Positions 7,985 through 15,800 of a stretch of 38,819 bases of DNA are shown in pieces. The stretch's first letter is position 1. Each line of letters starts with the position of its first letter. The notes beneath the pieces are model-generated. The model saw only the letters and a program-made list of their open reading frames with translations, did no database searches and was not told where the DNA came from. The stretch is taken from NCBI GenBank assembly GCA_904394975.1, contig CAJFNQ010000035.1:1-38819 (forward strand), written 5' to 3'. Position numbers and translations under genes: made by a program. Source of the stretch: Metaruminococcus_A gallistercoris (GTDB lineage Bacteria > Bacillota > Clostridia > Oscillospirales > Ruminococcaceae).

Positions 7985-9217
7985 ATGAAACGGATGATTG
8001 CCTTAGTGGTTGCATTGTTTGTTTTAGTGGTCTGTTCAGGTTGCACTGATCTTGAATGGATTGGATCTTCGTCTGAGCCAGTGGATGACAGCATTGCGCT
8101 TTCTGGGGTGATCGAAAGTCCTTCTCCGGTTGGCGGTACGATCATGCCGGATTCCGACGGGACAGAGATGAAGGCGGTGTGGATTACGCAGTTTGAGATT
8201 AATCCTATTCGTTCCGCGGATGAAAGTACATTTCGAGCATCGTTCGCAGTAATGATGAAAAACTGCGCTGATTTTGGTTTGAATACGGTTTTTGTCCAAG
8301 TACGGCCGAATGGGGATTCATTTTTCCCTTCTGAATATTATCCGTGGTCTGCATATGTGAGCGGTGCAGCAGGACAGGCGCTTTCTTATGATCCGCTTGG
8401 GGTCATGGTGGAAGAAGCCCATAGGGTTGGAATACAAATCCACGCATGGATTAATCCTTACCGGCTTCAGACAGTGAATCAGATGGAATTAATTTCAAAT
8501 GAGTTTTTGACTCGTCAGTGGTATGATGAACGGGAATTCTCTGATCGCGTGGTTGTATTAGATGGCACCTGTTACCTTAATCCGGGTTATCCGGAAGCGC
8601 GTGAATTAATTGCGAATGGAGTCCGTGAAATTGCCAAAACATATGAAATTGACGGTATTCACATTGACGATTATTTTTATCCGACTACGGATACATCATT
8701 TGATGAACTGGCATTTTCGCTTTGCGGCAATGGCAAAACATTGGAGGATTTCCGAACGAATAATGTAGATGAAACGGTTCGTTTAATTTATCAGTCGCTG
8801 AAAGAGATTCGCCCTTCAGCCGTATTCAGCGTCAGTCCGTCCGGAAATATGAACAACAATCGAAATAAATTGTACGCGGATACAGAAAAATGGACTTCAG
8901 AATCAGGATATTTGGATTACATCATTCCACAGATTTACTGGAATTATGACCACGCGACGCAGCCTTTTTTGGAAACGCTTCAGTTGTGGGAAAGCACGGT
9001 AAAGGCGGAGCATGTAAAACTCGTTCCCGGACTGGCGGCTTATAAAATCGATCAGGAGAATTGGTCTGGTTCTGGTGACGTTATAAGCCGTATGGTAGCA
9101 GACAGCCGAAATCAGGCACATTACGGAGGCTTTGCGCTGTATAGTTATTCAGCAATGTTTACATCAGGTTCGGAAGCGATGCAGAATGAACGCGCGTCTT
9201 TGCAGAAGGTAATGTAG
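7985..9217 (+). CDS. Glycosyl hydrolase-like 10 (DUF187) family lipoprotein
   Basis: 410 residues. The start at ATG 7985 is preferred because GGGGG (7973-7977) lies 7 bases before it; the in-frame ATG 7979 is too close to that site. The N-terminus is a lipoprotein signal ending in the lipobox VCSGC, so the mature protein should be lipid-anchored outside the membrane. The body has the DUF187/GHL10 barrel signatures KAVWITQFEI, GLNTVFVQVRPNGDSFFPS, HAWINPYR, IDGIHIDDYFYP and YLDYIIPQIYWN. This family is thought to act on cell-wall or other extracellular glycans; the substrate is not evident here. The family is well supported, the exact activity is not. Confidence 0.88.
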   Translation: MKRMIALVVALFVLVVCSGCTDLEWIGSSSEPVDDSIALSGVIESPSPVGGTIMPDSDGTEMKAVWITQFEINPIRSADESTFRASFAVMMKNCADFGLNTVFVQVRPNGDSFFPSEYYPWSAYVSGAAGQALSYDPLGVMVEEAHRVGIQIHAWINPYRLQTVNQMELISNEFLTRQWYDEREFSDRVVVLDGTCYLNPGYPEARELIANGVREIAKTYEIDGIHIDDYFYPTTDTSFDELAFSLCGNGKTLEDFRTNNVDETVRLIYQSLKEIRPSAVFSVSPSGNMNNNRNKLYADTEKWTSESGYLDYIIPQIYWNYDHATQPFLETLQLWESTVKAEHVKLVPGLAAYKIDQENWSGSGDVISRMVADSRNQAHYGGFALYSYSAMFTSGSEAMQNERASLQKVM

Positions 9218-9330
9218 AGCGCTATTCCTGTTTGGAATATCAGTTATTAAAGATTTACATCTGTATGGTTTTGATAAAAAAACGTGCATCATATCAACTT
9301 TTTTTGACAGGCTGTGTGACGGCAGCTTTG

Positions 9331-9359
9331 TTGAAATAAAGCGGTTTCAGTGGTATAAT
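9331..9359 (+). promoter_or_regulatory. Promoter of nfnAB
   Basis: TTGAAA (9331-9336), a 17-base spacer and TATAAT (9354-9359), with an extended TGG just before the -10 box. A separate TTGACA at 9304 is badly spaced for this -10. Upstream, between the previous gene and this promoter, only a weak 6-bp hairpin (9223-9239) without a T run is visible. Confidence 0.75.
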
Positions 9360-9396
9360 AAAACCAGCCAAAATGAAAGGAAAAAGGTGAACCTTC

Positions 9397-10242
9397 ATGT
9401 TTAAAATAGCGAGAAAACAGAAGTTGAATGATTCTGTCACTTTAATGGAAATTGAAGCGCCGTTTATCGCCAGAAAAGCAAAAGCGGGCCAGTTTATCAT
9501 TTTCCGTGTGGATGAAGAAGGCGAACGTGTGCCTTTGACTATCGCCGACCAGAATCCGGAAAAGGGTACTGTAACGATTATCTTTCAGCATGTCGGCGCC
9601 GCAACGATGAAGCTGGCTGCCAAAGAAGAAGGAGAAGAAATCGTTGATTTTGTAGGGCCGCTTGGCGTTGCATCTCACTTTGACGGAGTGAAAAAAGCCT
9701 GTGTTGTTGGAGGCGGCGTTGGCTGCGCCATCGCATATCCTCAGGCAAAACAACTTCATGCGGATGGTGTGGAAGTTCATACCATTGCTGGTTTCCGCAA
9801 TAAGGATATTGTAATTCTTGAAAAGGAAATGGAAGCTGTCAGCGATCAGCTGATTATGGCGACTGATGACGGCAGTTACGGCAAACATGGCTTTGTAACT
9901 GACGTATTGCGCGAAATGATTGAAGCGGGAAATAAATATGATATCGTGATTGCGATCGGACCGATTCCTATGATGAAAGCGGTCAGCGCGTTGACGAAAG
10001 AGTATGGCATTAAAACCATGGTTTCTTTGAATCCGATCATGGTTGACGGTACCGGAATGTGCGGTTGCTGTCGTGTTACGGTAGATGGTAAAATCCGTTT
10101 TGCGTGTGTGGACGGTCCGGATTTTGATGGCCATTTGGTCGATTTTGATGAATTGATGCATCGTAATCGTTTCTATAAGAAACAGGAACAGGAAGAAAAA
10201 GATCACGTTTGCCAGCTGTTTGGAGGTTCGAACAATGCCTAA
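9397..10242 (+). CDS. nfnA: NADH-dependent reduced ferredoxin:NADP+ oxidoreductase subunit A (NfnA)
   Basis: 281 residues. The ferredoxin-NADP reductase-like module has an FAD region (GQFIIFRV, RVPLTIAD) and an NAD-binding region (VVGGGVGCAIAYPQ). The C-terminal [2Fe-2S] module reads VDGTGMCGCCRVTVDG...FACVDG; in the Thermotoga enzyme the cluster ligands are one Asp and three Cys, and the same Asp-Cys-Cys-Cys arrangement is present here. With NfnB it makes the electron-bifurcating NfnAB transhydrogenase, linking NADH, NADPH and ferredoxin in the cytosol. The family was often annotated as sulfide dehydrogenase or dihydroorotate dehydrogenase electron-transfer subunit, but the adjacent nfnB settles the reading. 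Its last 8 bases overlap nfnB. Confidence 0.93.
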   Translation: MFKIARKQKLNDSVTLMEIEAPFIARKAKAGQFIIFRVDEEGERVPLTIADQNPEKGTVTIIFQHVGAATMKLAAKEEGEEIVDFVGPLGVASHFDGVKKACVVGGGVGCAIAYPQAKQLHADGVEVHTIAGFRNKDIVILEKEMEAVSDQLIMATDDGSYGKHGFVTDVLREMIEAGNKYDIVIAIGPIPMMKAVSALTKEYGIKTMVSLNPIMVDGTGMCGCCRVTVDGKIRFACVDGPDFDGHLVDFDELMHRNRFYKKQEQEEKDHVCQLFGGSNNA

Positions 10243-11623
10243 CATGTCCCCGAATAAAATGCCGATGCCGGTTCAGGATCCGGATGTTCGCAATAAAAAT
10301 TTTGAAGAAGTCGCTCTTGGTTATACTGCTGAGATGGCTGTGGAAGAAGCGACTCGTTGCTTAAACTGCAAAAATAAACCGTGTGTAAGCGGTTGCCCGG
10401 TCGGCGTAAAGATCCCGGAGTTCATTAGTCTTGTTGCTGCCGGAAAGTTTGAAGAAGCTTATCAGAAGATCACGGAAACCAACGGCCTTCCGGGCGTTTG
10501 CGGCCGTGTTTGCCCGCAGGAGACCCAGTGTGAGTCAAAATGCGTTCGCGGGATTAAAGGTGAGTCGGTTGGCATCGGGCGTTTGGAACGTTTCGTTGCG
10601 GATTATCATCGCCTCAATAACAATGAAACAGCTGTGAAACCGGAAGCAAACGGTCATAAAGTTGCTGTCGTTGGTTCTGGTCCTGCTGGATTGTCCTGCG
10701 CAGGTGAGCTTGCGAAACGCGGCTATGATGTCACTATTTTTGAAGCGTTTCATGTTCCCGGCGGTGTATTGAGTTATGGTATTCCGGAATTCCGTCTTCC
10801 AAAAGCAATCGTAAAAAATGAAATCAGCGGTTTGGAGAATCTTGGTGTTAAAGTAATGACCAACATGGTTATTGGTAAGGTTCTTTCCATTGACGAATTG
10901 TTTGACATGGGCTTTGAGGCGGTATTTGTCGGTTCGGGCGCAGGACTTCCGCGCTTCATGAACATCGAAGGCGAAGGCCTTATCGGGGTGTATTCCGCCA
11001 ATGAATACCTGACCCGTATTAATTTGATGAAAGCTTACAAACCTGGCTACGATACACCGATTATGCACTGCAACTCCATTGCGGTTGTTGGCGGCGGAAA
11101 CGTTGCGATGGATGCCGCACGTTGCGCGAAACGTATGGGTGCGGAAAAGGTATATATTGTTTACCGCCGTTCTGAAGCGGAAATGCCCGCGCGTTTGGAA
11201 GAAGTTCATCATGCAAAAGAAGAAGGAATCGAGTTCCTTACATTGAATAACCCGACCAGAATCCTTGGAGACGAGGAAGGTAAGGTCAAGGGAATGGAAT
11301 GTATTCGCATGGAGCTTGGTGAGCCGGATGAATCCGGTCGCCGGTCGCCGGTTCCGGTGGAAGGTTCTGAGTATGTGCTCGATGTTGATGCGGTTATCAT
11401 GTCGATTGGTACATCTCCAAACCCGCTGATCCGCAGCACGACCAAAGGGTTGGAAGCAAACCGCCGCGGCTGCCTGGTTGTTGACGAAGACACCATGAAA
11501 ACAACACGCGATGGCGTTTATGCAGGCGGTGATGCCGTGACTGGCGCTGCTACGGTTATTCTTGCGATGGGTGCAGGGAAAAAAGCTGCGAACGCAATTG
11601 ATGAGTATATTCAAAATAAATAA
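10235..11623 (+). CDS. nfnB: NADH-dependent reduced ferredoxin:NADP+ oxidoreductase subunit B (NfnB)
   Basis: 462 residues, starting at ATG 10235 with GGAGG (10222-10226) 8 bases upstream. The N-terminal Cys-rich domain carries two [4Fe-4S] sites (RCLNCKNKPCVSGCPVGVKIP and CGRVCPQETQCESKCVRG). The FAD-binding site is VAVVGSGPAGLSCAGELAKR and the NADP-binding site is AVVGGGNVAMDAARCAKR with YRRSEAEMPAR; the C-terminal FAD contact is GVYAGGDAVTGAATV. It looks like the small subunit of glutamate synthase (GltD/GltA) and is often so named, but the partner is NfnA and no glutamate synthase large subunit lies nearby. It catalyses the NADPH side of the bifurcation. Confidence 0.93.
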   Translation: MPNMSPNKMPMPVQDPDVRNKNFEEVALGYTAEMAVEEATRCLNCKNKPCVSGCPVGVKIPEFISLVAAGKFEEAYQKITETNGLPGVCGRVCPQETQCESKCVRGIKGESVGIGRLERFVADYHRLNNNETAVKPEANGHKVAVVGSGPAGLSCAGELAKRGYDVTIFEAFHVPGGVLSYGIPEFRLPKAIVKNEISGLENLGVKVMTNMVIGKVLSIDELFDMGFEAVFVGSGAGLPRFMNIEGEGLIGVYSANEYLTRINLMKAYKPGYDTPIMHCNSIAVVGGGNVAMDAARCAKRMGAEKVYIVYRRSEAEMPARLEEVHHAKEEGIEFLTLNNPTRILGDEEGKVKGMECIRMELGEPDESGRRSPVPVEGSEYVLDVDAVIMSIGTSPNPLIRSTTKGLEANRRGCLVVDEDTMKTTRDGVYAGGDAVTGAATVILAMGAGKKAANAIDEYIQNK

Positions 11624-11633
11624 CAGGAAATCC

Positions 11634-11662
11634 TTGCAAAAGTGAGGACAATCCTGTATAAT
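11634..11662 (+). promoter_or_regulatory. Promoter before yajC
   Basis: TTGCAA (11634-11639), a 17-base spacer and a perfect TATAAT (11657-11662), about 30 bases before the yajC start codon. No terminator hairpin is visible between nfnB and this promoter, so readthrough from nfnAB is possible. Confidence 0.75.
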
Positions 11663-11692
11663 GTTACTTATCATGTTTGAGGAGCAGATGAT

Positions 11693-12046
11693 ATGCCAAA
11701 TTTAAGTGTAATGTTTTTGGAAACAGCGACCAGTTCAACAACAGAAAGCGGTTCAAGCAATCCGTGGATGATGATTCTTCAGTTCTTACCGCTTGTCCTT
11801 ATTTTTGTTGTATTCTACTTCTTGCTGATTCGTCCGCAGAAAAAACGTGAAAAGGCAACAAATGAAATGCGTAACAGCATTCAGGTTGGCGATGAAGTCG
11901 TTACTCAGGGCGGAATTGTAGGACGAGTTGTCAGTTTGAAAGAAGACAATATTGTCATTGAAACTGGCAGTGAACGTAGCAAGATTCGCATTAAACGTTG
12001 GGCAATTGCCAGCAATCAGACCGTTCATGATGAAAGCGAGTCTTAA
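11693..12046 (+). CDS. yajC: Preprotein translocase subunit YajC
   Basis: 117 residues, ATG 11693, GAGGAG at 11679-11684. A short extracytoplasmic N-terminus leads into one membrane helix (about 24-45, ending in FLLIRPQKKREK, the family signature). A small cytosolic domain follows with VGDEVVTQGGIVGRVVSL. YajC associates with the Sec translocon (SecDF) and is accessory to export. Its position upstream of the SCIFF genes is a recurrent clostridial arrangement. Confidence 0.95.
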   Translation: MPNLSVMFLETATSSTTESGSSNPWMMILQFLPLVLIFVVFYFLLIRPQKKREKATNEMRNSIQVGDEVVTQGGIVGRVVSLKEDNIVIETGSERSKIRIKRWAIASNQTVHDESES

Positions 12047-12143
12047 TCAGTAAAAGGATTACGGCTGTTGCATATACTTTTCTACCTGTTCATATATTGT
12101 ATTGCTTAAGGCTAGTATATAACCAGGTAAGGGGAGAAGTATT

Positions 12144-12545
12144 GTGACCGGTAAAAAGCGCGCGAAATCTGTTAAATTTCCAGCTTTACAGGCAATCGGA
12201 ATTGGGATTCTGTTTTCCTGTATCGTGTTGGCTGTTTTGGTTGCCTGTATTGCATTTGCTATGTCTTTTGCCTCTTTGCCGGATACATTTCTTACTGCCG
12301 CTGCAATTGCAGTGTTGGTTGCTTCCGGTTTTGTTGGCGGATATTTTGCCGCTAAAAATTTATGGAAAGATGGCTTGAGAATCGGGCTTTTGTGCGGCTT
12401 GGTTTTGTGTGCTGTTGTTTTATTGCTTTCGGTACTTGTATACCGTTGTTTTGCGTGGCAATTTTTGTTCAAGGTTTTGGTTGTTGCTTCTTCTGCTGCT
12501 TTAGGCGGAGTTTTAGGAGTTAATAGCCGAAAAAAATATCGTTAA
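12144..12545 (+). CDS. TIGR04086-like small membrane protein
   Basis: 133 residues from GTG 12144, with AGGGGAGA about 8 bases upstream. A short basic N-terminus (TGKKRAKSVKF) is followed by four hydrophobic helices (about 15-42, 48-70, 78-100 and 105-128), the last rich in Gly/Ala. I assign it to the TIGR04086 group from size, topology and especially position: such proteins commonly sit between yajC and the SCIFF peptide gene in Clostridia. Its function is unknown; a link to export or anchoring of the modified peptide is only a guess. The 97 bases before it contain no clear promoter. Confidence 0.75.
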   Translation: MTGKKRAKSVKFPALQAIGIGILFSCIVLAVLVACIAFAMSFASLPDTFLTAAAIAVLVASGFVGGYFAAKNLWKDGLRIGLLCGLVLCAVVLLLSVLVYRCFAWQFLFKVLVVASSAALGGVLGVNSRKKYR

Positions 12546-12564
12546 AATCAAGGAGGGCTTTAGA

Positions 12565-12702
12565 ATGAAACACATTAAAACACTGAATGATGCAAATTTG
12601 AAGAAAACCGCTGCAAAAGGTGGTTGCGGTGAGTGCCAGGCTTCCTGTCAGTCTGCGTGCAAAACTTCCTGCACTGTTGCAAATCAGAAATGTGAGAAAT
12701 AA
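12565..12702 (+). CDS. scfA: SCIFF peptide (six cysteines in forty-five residues), RiPP precursor
   Basis: A 45-residue peptide with AAGGAGGG just upstream of ATG 12565. The basic leader MKHIKTLNDANLKKTAAKGG is followed by a core with exactly six Cys, at residues 21, 24, 28, 32, 36 and 43. That count and length define SCIFF. In the characterised Thermoanaerobacter homologue, the maturase links Cys32 to Thr37 by a thioether; here residues 32 and 37 are also Cys and Thr. The peptide is nearly universal in Clostridia and its biological role is still unsettled. The maturase gene follows, separated by a hairpin. Confidence 0.95.
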   Translation: MKHIKTLNDANLKKTAAKGGCGECQASCQSACKTSCTVANQKCEK

Positions 12703-12730
12703 GTTCTCAAAGTTTATGAAATCATTTTGG

Positions 12731-12766
12731 GCCGCTTGCTTGTCCTGTTTTGGATGAGCAGGCGAC
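12731..12766 (+). promoter_or_regulatory. Intercistronic hairpin between scfA and scfB
   Basis: Two 15-base arms (12731-12745 and 12752-12766) pair with one mismatch and three G-T pairs around a 6-base loop. The nearest T run (12782-12787) is 15 bases beyond the stem, so it is not a standard terminator. It could be an mRNA-stabilising or processing element that lets the peptide be made in excess over its maturase; that role is inference. Confidence 0.55.
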
Positions 12767-12812
12767 TTCTCTATGTTGGACTTTTTTCTCTGAACTAGTA
12801 AGGAGCAGACCT

Positions 12813-14171
12813 ATGATACATAAGTTTCATTTAAATGGTTATTATATCGTGCTGGATGTTAACAGCGGCGGTGTTCATGTAGTCGATGAACTCGCGTATA
12901 ATATGCTTGACCATATAACAGACCCTTTGGAACGTGAATGTCCGCAGGGTATTCTGGATTTATTTGTGCCGCAATATTCCGCTCAGCAGGTGCTGGAGAC
13001 ATATGGCGAACTTTATGAACTTTATGAAGGCGGAATTCTTTTTTCCAGCGATGATTATGAGCAGTTTGCCGATCGTATGGTTGCTTCCCCGATAAAGGCT
13101 ATGTGCCTTCATGTGGCGCATGACTGTAATCTTCGTTGCAAGTATTGTTTTGCTTCGACCGGTGATTTCGGTGAAGGGCGCCGACTGCTTGATTTTGAGA
13201 CCGGTAAAAAAGCCATTGATTTTCTGATTGAAAAATCAAAAGGCCGTCACAATCTGGAACTTGACTTTTTCGGCGGCGAACCGCTGATGAATTTTGAAGT
13301 GGTTAAGCAAATCGTTGAATATGCGCGTTCTTTGGAGCAGGAACATAATAAATTGTTCCGTTTTACCATTACAACCAATGGCATGCTGTTAGACGATGCG
13401 AAGATTGATTATATTAATAAAGAAATGTCTAATGTTGTTCTTTCCATTGATGGCCGCCGTGGAGTCAATGACAAGATGCGCCCCTGCATTAATGGTGCGG
13501 GAAGTTACGACATTATTATGGATAAATATAAACGTCTTGTGGAAAAGCGCGGACATGACCAGTATTACGCCCGTGGAACGTTTACAAAGTATAATCTCGA
13601 TTTCTCGAACGATGTCATGCATCTTTACGAAGAAGGTTTTGACCAACTTTCGGTTGAACCGGTTGTGTCTCCTTCTGACAAGGATTACGCTTTGACAGAG
13701 GCAGAGCTTCCTCGTATTTTTGAGGAATATGAAACCCTTGCTAAAAAAATTATTGCGATCAAAAAGCAAGGAAAATCAATCAATTTCTTTCATTTTATGC
13801 TTGATTTGGATCAGGGCCCATGCGCGATAAAGCGTCTTCGTGGCTGTGGCTGTGGAAATGAATATGTTGCAGTTACGCCGGATGGAGATATTTACCCCTG
13901 CCATCAGTTTGTTGGTATGAAGGAATGGAAAATGGGTAATTTGCATGAAGGTACATTTGACTTCAAGTTGAAGGACTATTTTTCTCAGACGACAGTATAT
14001 AACAAGCACGATTGTAAAGAGTGTTGGGCCAAGTTTTATTGCAGCGGAGGCTGCAATGCCAACAATCTTCAATATGCAGGGGATGTGCTTAAGTCCCACA
14101 AGCTTTCCTGTGAACTTGAGAAAAAACGTTTAGAATGTGCAATCATGATCAAAGCCGCGTTGGCTGAATGA
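12813..14171 (+). CDS. scfB: SCIFF radical SAM maturase
   Basis: 452 residues, ATG 12813 with AAGGAG (12800-12805). An N-terminal RiPP-recognition-like region (about 1-95, starting MIHKFHLNGYYIVLDVNSG) precedes the radical SAM barrel, whose CNLRCKYC (Cys105, Cys109, Cys112) binds the SAM [4Fe-4S] cluster. FFGGEPLMNF is the usual GGEP motif. The C-terminal SPASM domain has many Cys (CAIKRLRGCGCG, DIYPCHQFVG, CKECWAKFYCSGGC) for auxiliary clusters. It makes the Cys-to-Thr thioether in the SCIFF peptide. Its stop is 13 bases before proC, so the two may be co-transcribed. Confidence 0.96.
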   Translation: MIHKFHLNGYYIVLDVNSGGVHVVDELAYNMLDHITDPLERECPQGILDLFVPQYSAQQVLETYGELYELYEGGILFSSDDYEQFADRMVASPIKAMCLHVAHDCNLRCKYCFASTGDFGEGRRLLDFETGKKAIDFLIEKSKGRHNLELDFFGGEPLMNFEVVKQIVEYARSLEQEHNKLFRFTITTNGMLLDDAKIDYINKEMSNVVLSIDGRRGVNDKMRPCINGAGSYDIIMDKYKRLVEKRGHDQYYARGTFTKYNLDFSNDVMHLYEEGFDQLSVEPVVSPSDKDYALTEAELPRIFEEYETLAKKIIAIKKQGKSINFFHFMLDLDQGPCAIKRLRGCGCGNEYVAVTPDGDIYPCHQFVGMKEWKMGNLHEGTFDFKLKDYFSQTTVYNKHDCKECWAKFYCSGGCNANNLQYAGDVLKSHKLSCELEKKRLECAIMIKAALAE

Positions 14172-14184
14172 GGAAGTGCGAAGC

Positions 14185-14985
14185 ATGAAAAAGGTTTCTT
14201 TTATCGGCGCTGGAAATATGGCGACAGCAATTATAAAAGGGATGATTTCCGGAACCCATGCAGCGGAATACGATATTTTTGCTTATGATGTCATGGAAAA
14301 CAAGGCGCTTGCCTTGGCAGATTCCGGGATACATGCCGCTTCACTGGAGCAAGCTGTACCACAGGCTGATTATCTGTTCTTAGCTGTTAAGCCGCAAAAT
14401 ATGGAAGACGCGCTTAAAGAAATTGCTCCGTTGTTTTCGTCTCAAACCGTAGTTGTTTCGATTGCGGCGGGAATTACGGGGGATTATATTAAAAAGTTTC
14501 TTGGGGAAAACTGCAAGGTTGTTTTGGTCATGCCAAATACTCCTCTTTTGCTTGGCGTAGGCGCATCCGCTCTTGCAAAAGTGTCACCAACCAGTGACAT
14601 TGAATTTGAGGGTGTATGTGATATTTTCCGAGCAAGCGGAGAGGTGGCGGTAATTCCACCCGAACAGATGAAAGAGATCATTGCGATTAACGGAAGCAGC
14701 CCGGCGTTCATTTATCTTTTTGCAAAATGTTTTATGCAGTATGCTCAAAGTGTTGGAATTGACGATGATGCGGCTCTTCGTTTATTCGGCCAGACATTAA
14801 AAGGTTCCGCTGAGATGCTGCTCCATTCCGGTCACGATATTGACACGTTGATTCAAATGGTAAGTTCAAAAGGTGGAACAACAATCGCGGGCCTTGAACG
14901 GTTGGAAGCACATGATCTGTCTGCTGCTGTGCTTGATGCGTGTGAACATTGTACCAAACGAGCCTACGAGCTTTCAAAATCCTAA
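14185..14985 (+). CDS. proC: Pyrroline-5-carboxylate reductase
   Basis: 266 residues. ATG 14185 is preferred to the in-frame GTG 14176 because AGGAAG (14171-14176) is 8 bases upstream of it. The Rossmann motif VSFIGAGNMATAIIKG is at the N-terminus, VVSIAAGITGDYI and VMPNTPLLLGVGASAL lie midway, and the C-terminal dimer domain has SSPAFIYLFAK and SKGGTTIAGLERLE. It reduces pyrroline-5-carboxylate to proline with NAD(P)H, the last step of proline synthesis. proB and proA lie about 6.8 kb downstream on the same strand. Confidence 0.95.
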   Translation: MKKVSFIGAGNMATAIIKGMISGTHAAEYDIFAYDVMENKALALADSGIHAASLEQAVPQADYLFLAVKPQNMEDALKEIAPLFSSQTVVVSIAAGITGDYIKKFLGENCKVVLVMPNTPLLLGVGASALAKVSPTSDIEFEGVCDIFRASGEVAVIPPEQMKEIIAINGSSPAFIYLFAKCFMQYAQSVGIDDDAALRLFGQTLKGSAEMLLHSGHDIDTLIQMVSSKGGTTIAGLERLEAHDLSAAVLDACEHCTKRAYELSKS

Positions 14986-15000
14986 GCATAATAAATCAAT

Positions 15001-15050
15001 CCCTGTTCATATACTGTAACGTTCAGTAAAATGGACAGGGAGGTTTTTTT
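15001..15050 (+). terminator. Terminator of proC whose 3' arm carries the spoIIM ribosome site
   Basis: CCCTGTTCAT (15001-15010) pairs with ATGGACAGGG (15031-15040), one G-T pair. An inner ACTG/CAGT stem (15013-15016 with 15024-15027) is followed by a T run at 15044-15050. The GGGAGG that should serve spoIIM (15038-15043) starts in the 3' arm, so the hairpin would both end transcription and hide the start site. Confidence 0.75.
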
Positions 15051-15698
15051 ATGGAAAGGACAAGTCAAAGAGAATTTTTAACCGGATGGAGTTCGTTGAA
15101 ACGAAACATTCGTCATAACCGTTTGGTAGTCGCGTTTTTGAGTGTGTTTTTGCTTTCGCTGTTTTATGGTTCTTTTTTAATGTCACATGGAAATGAACCG
15201 CTTCAGAATATATTGTCTTTTTTGACACGGGAATATATTTCGGGCCGAGAAGAACAGTCATTGCTCACTACGTTTCTCACGGTGCTCAGTTCCAATATTC
15301 TTTACCTTGCTTTCGGTTTTTTGCTTGGATTTTTTGCTTTCGGTCAGCCAGTTGATTTCTTTATAATTTTTTTTCGCGGTTTTGGTTTAGGATTGGCAAT
15401 GGGTAATATTTATATGAATCATCACTTTTCTGGTGTGCTATACTGTCTTGTTTTGATAGTTCCTGCGGCGGTGCTATTTACGATTGTACTTATTTGTGCG
15501 TTACGTGATTCTTTAAAACTTTCCAATTTGTTTTTATCGTCTGCGTTTCCAAGGCTTGGGGCAGGAGTGAGCGTCGAAATTTTAAAAGCATACTGTGTAA
15601 AATATATTTTTTATTTCATATTGGTGTTGGGTGTTTGTGGGGCTGATACACTGTTGAATTTTATTTTTTCGCCGATTTTGGGATTAAATCAGCTCTAA
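15051..15698 (+). CDS. spoIIM: Stage II sporulation protein M (SpoIIM) family
   Basis: 215 residues, ATG 15051. A charged N-terminus is followed by about five membrane helices; the pattern FGFLLGFFAFGQPVDFFIIFFRGFGLGLAMG in the middle (the family's conserved glycine-rich region) matches SpoIIM. SpoIIM works with SpoIID and SpoIIP in the cell-wall remodelling that drives engulfment of the forespore. The presence of the gene supports a spore-forming ancestry, though it does not prove that the organism sporulates. No other sporulation gene is visible nearby. Confidence 0.9.
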   Translation: MERTSQREFLTGWSSLKRNIRHNRLVVAFLSVFLLSLFYGSFLMSHGNEPLQNILSFLTREYISGREEQSLLTTFLTVLSSNILYLAFGFLLGFFAFGQPVDFFIIFFRGFGLGLAMGNIYMNHHFSGVLYCLVLIVPAAVLFTIVLICALRDSLKLSNLFLSSAFPRLGAGVSVEILKAYCVKYIFYFILVLGVCGADTLLNFIFSPILGLNQL

Positions 15699-15711
15699 TT
15701 TGTATCCTTTT

Positions 15712-15733
15712 TATAAACAAAACGTTGTTTATA
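15712..15733 (+). promoter_or_regulatory. Perfect inverted repeat next to a promoter, possible operator
   Basis: TATAAACAA (15712-15720) and TTGTTTATA (15725-15733) are exact inverted copies around AACG. The right arm ends one base before the -35 box. No T run follows, so this is unlikely to be the spoIIM terminator. Confidence 0.5.
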
Positions 15734-15762
15734 TTGACAAAAGTTCAGCTTTTTAGGATAAT
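15734..15762 (+). promoter_or_regulatory. Promoter of the DUF624-like gene
   Basis: A perfect TTGACA (15734-15739), a 17-base spacer and GATAAT (15757-15762). Confidence 0.75.
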
Positions 15763-15800
15763 TAATCTGTTAAGTATTCATGTTGAAAGGATGTTTACTG

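Noticed and set aside
9304..9309. Perfect TTGACA as the -35 box of nfnAB
   Set aside because: It is 44 bases from the TATAAT at 9354; TTGAAA at 9331 has the proper 17-base spacing.
10235..11623. Glutamate synthase small subunit
   Set aside because: No large subunit nearby; the overlapping upstream gene is NfnA, so NfnB fits better.
10535..11674. 379-codon open frame on the minus strand opposite nfnB
   Set aside because: Antisense to a clear enzyme gene; no start site or motifs.
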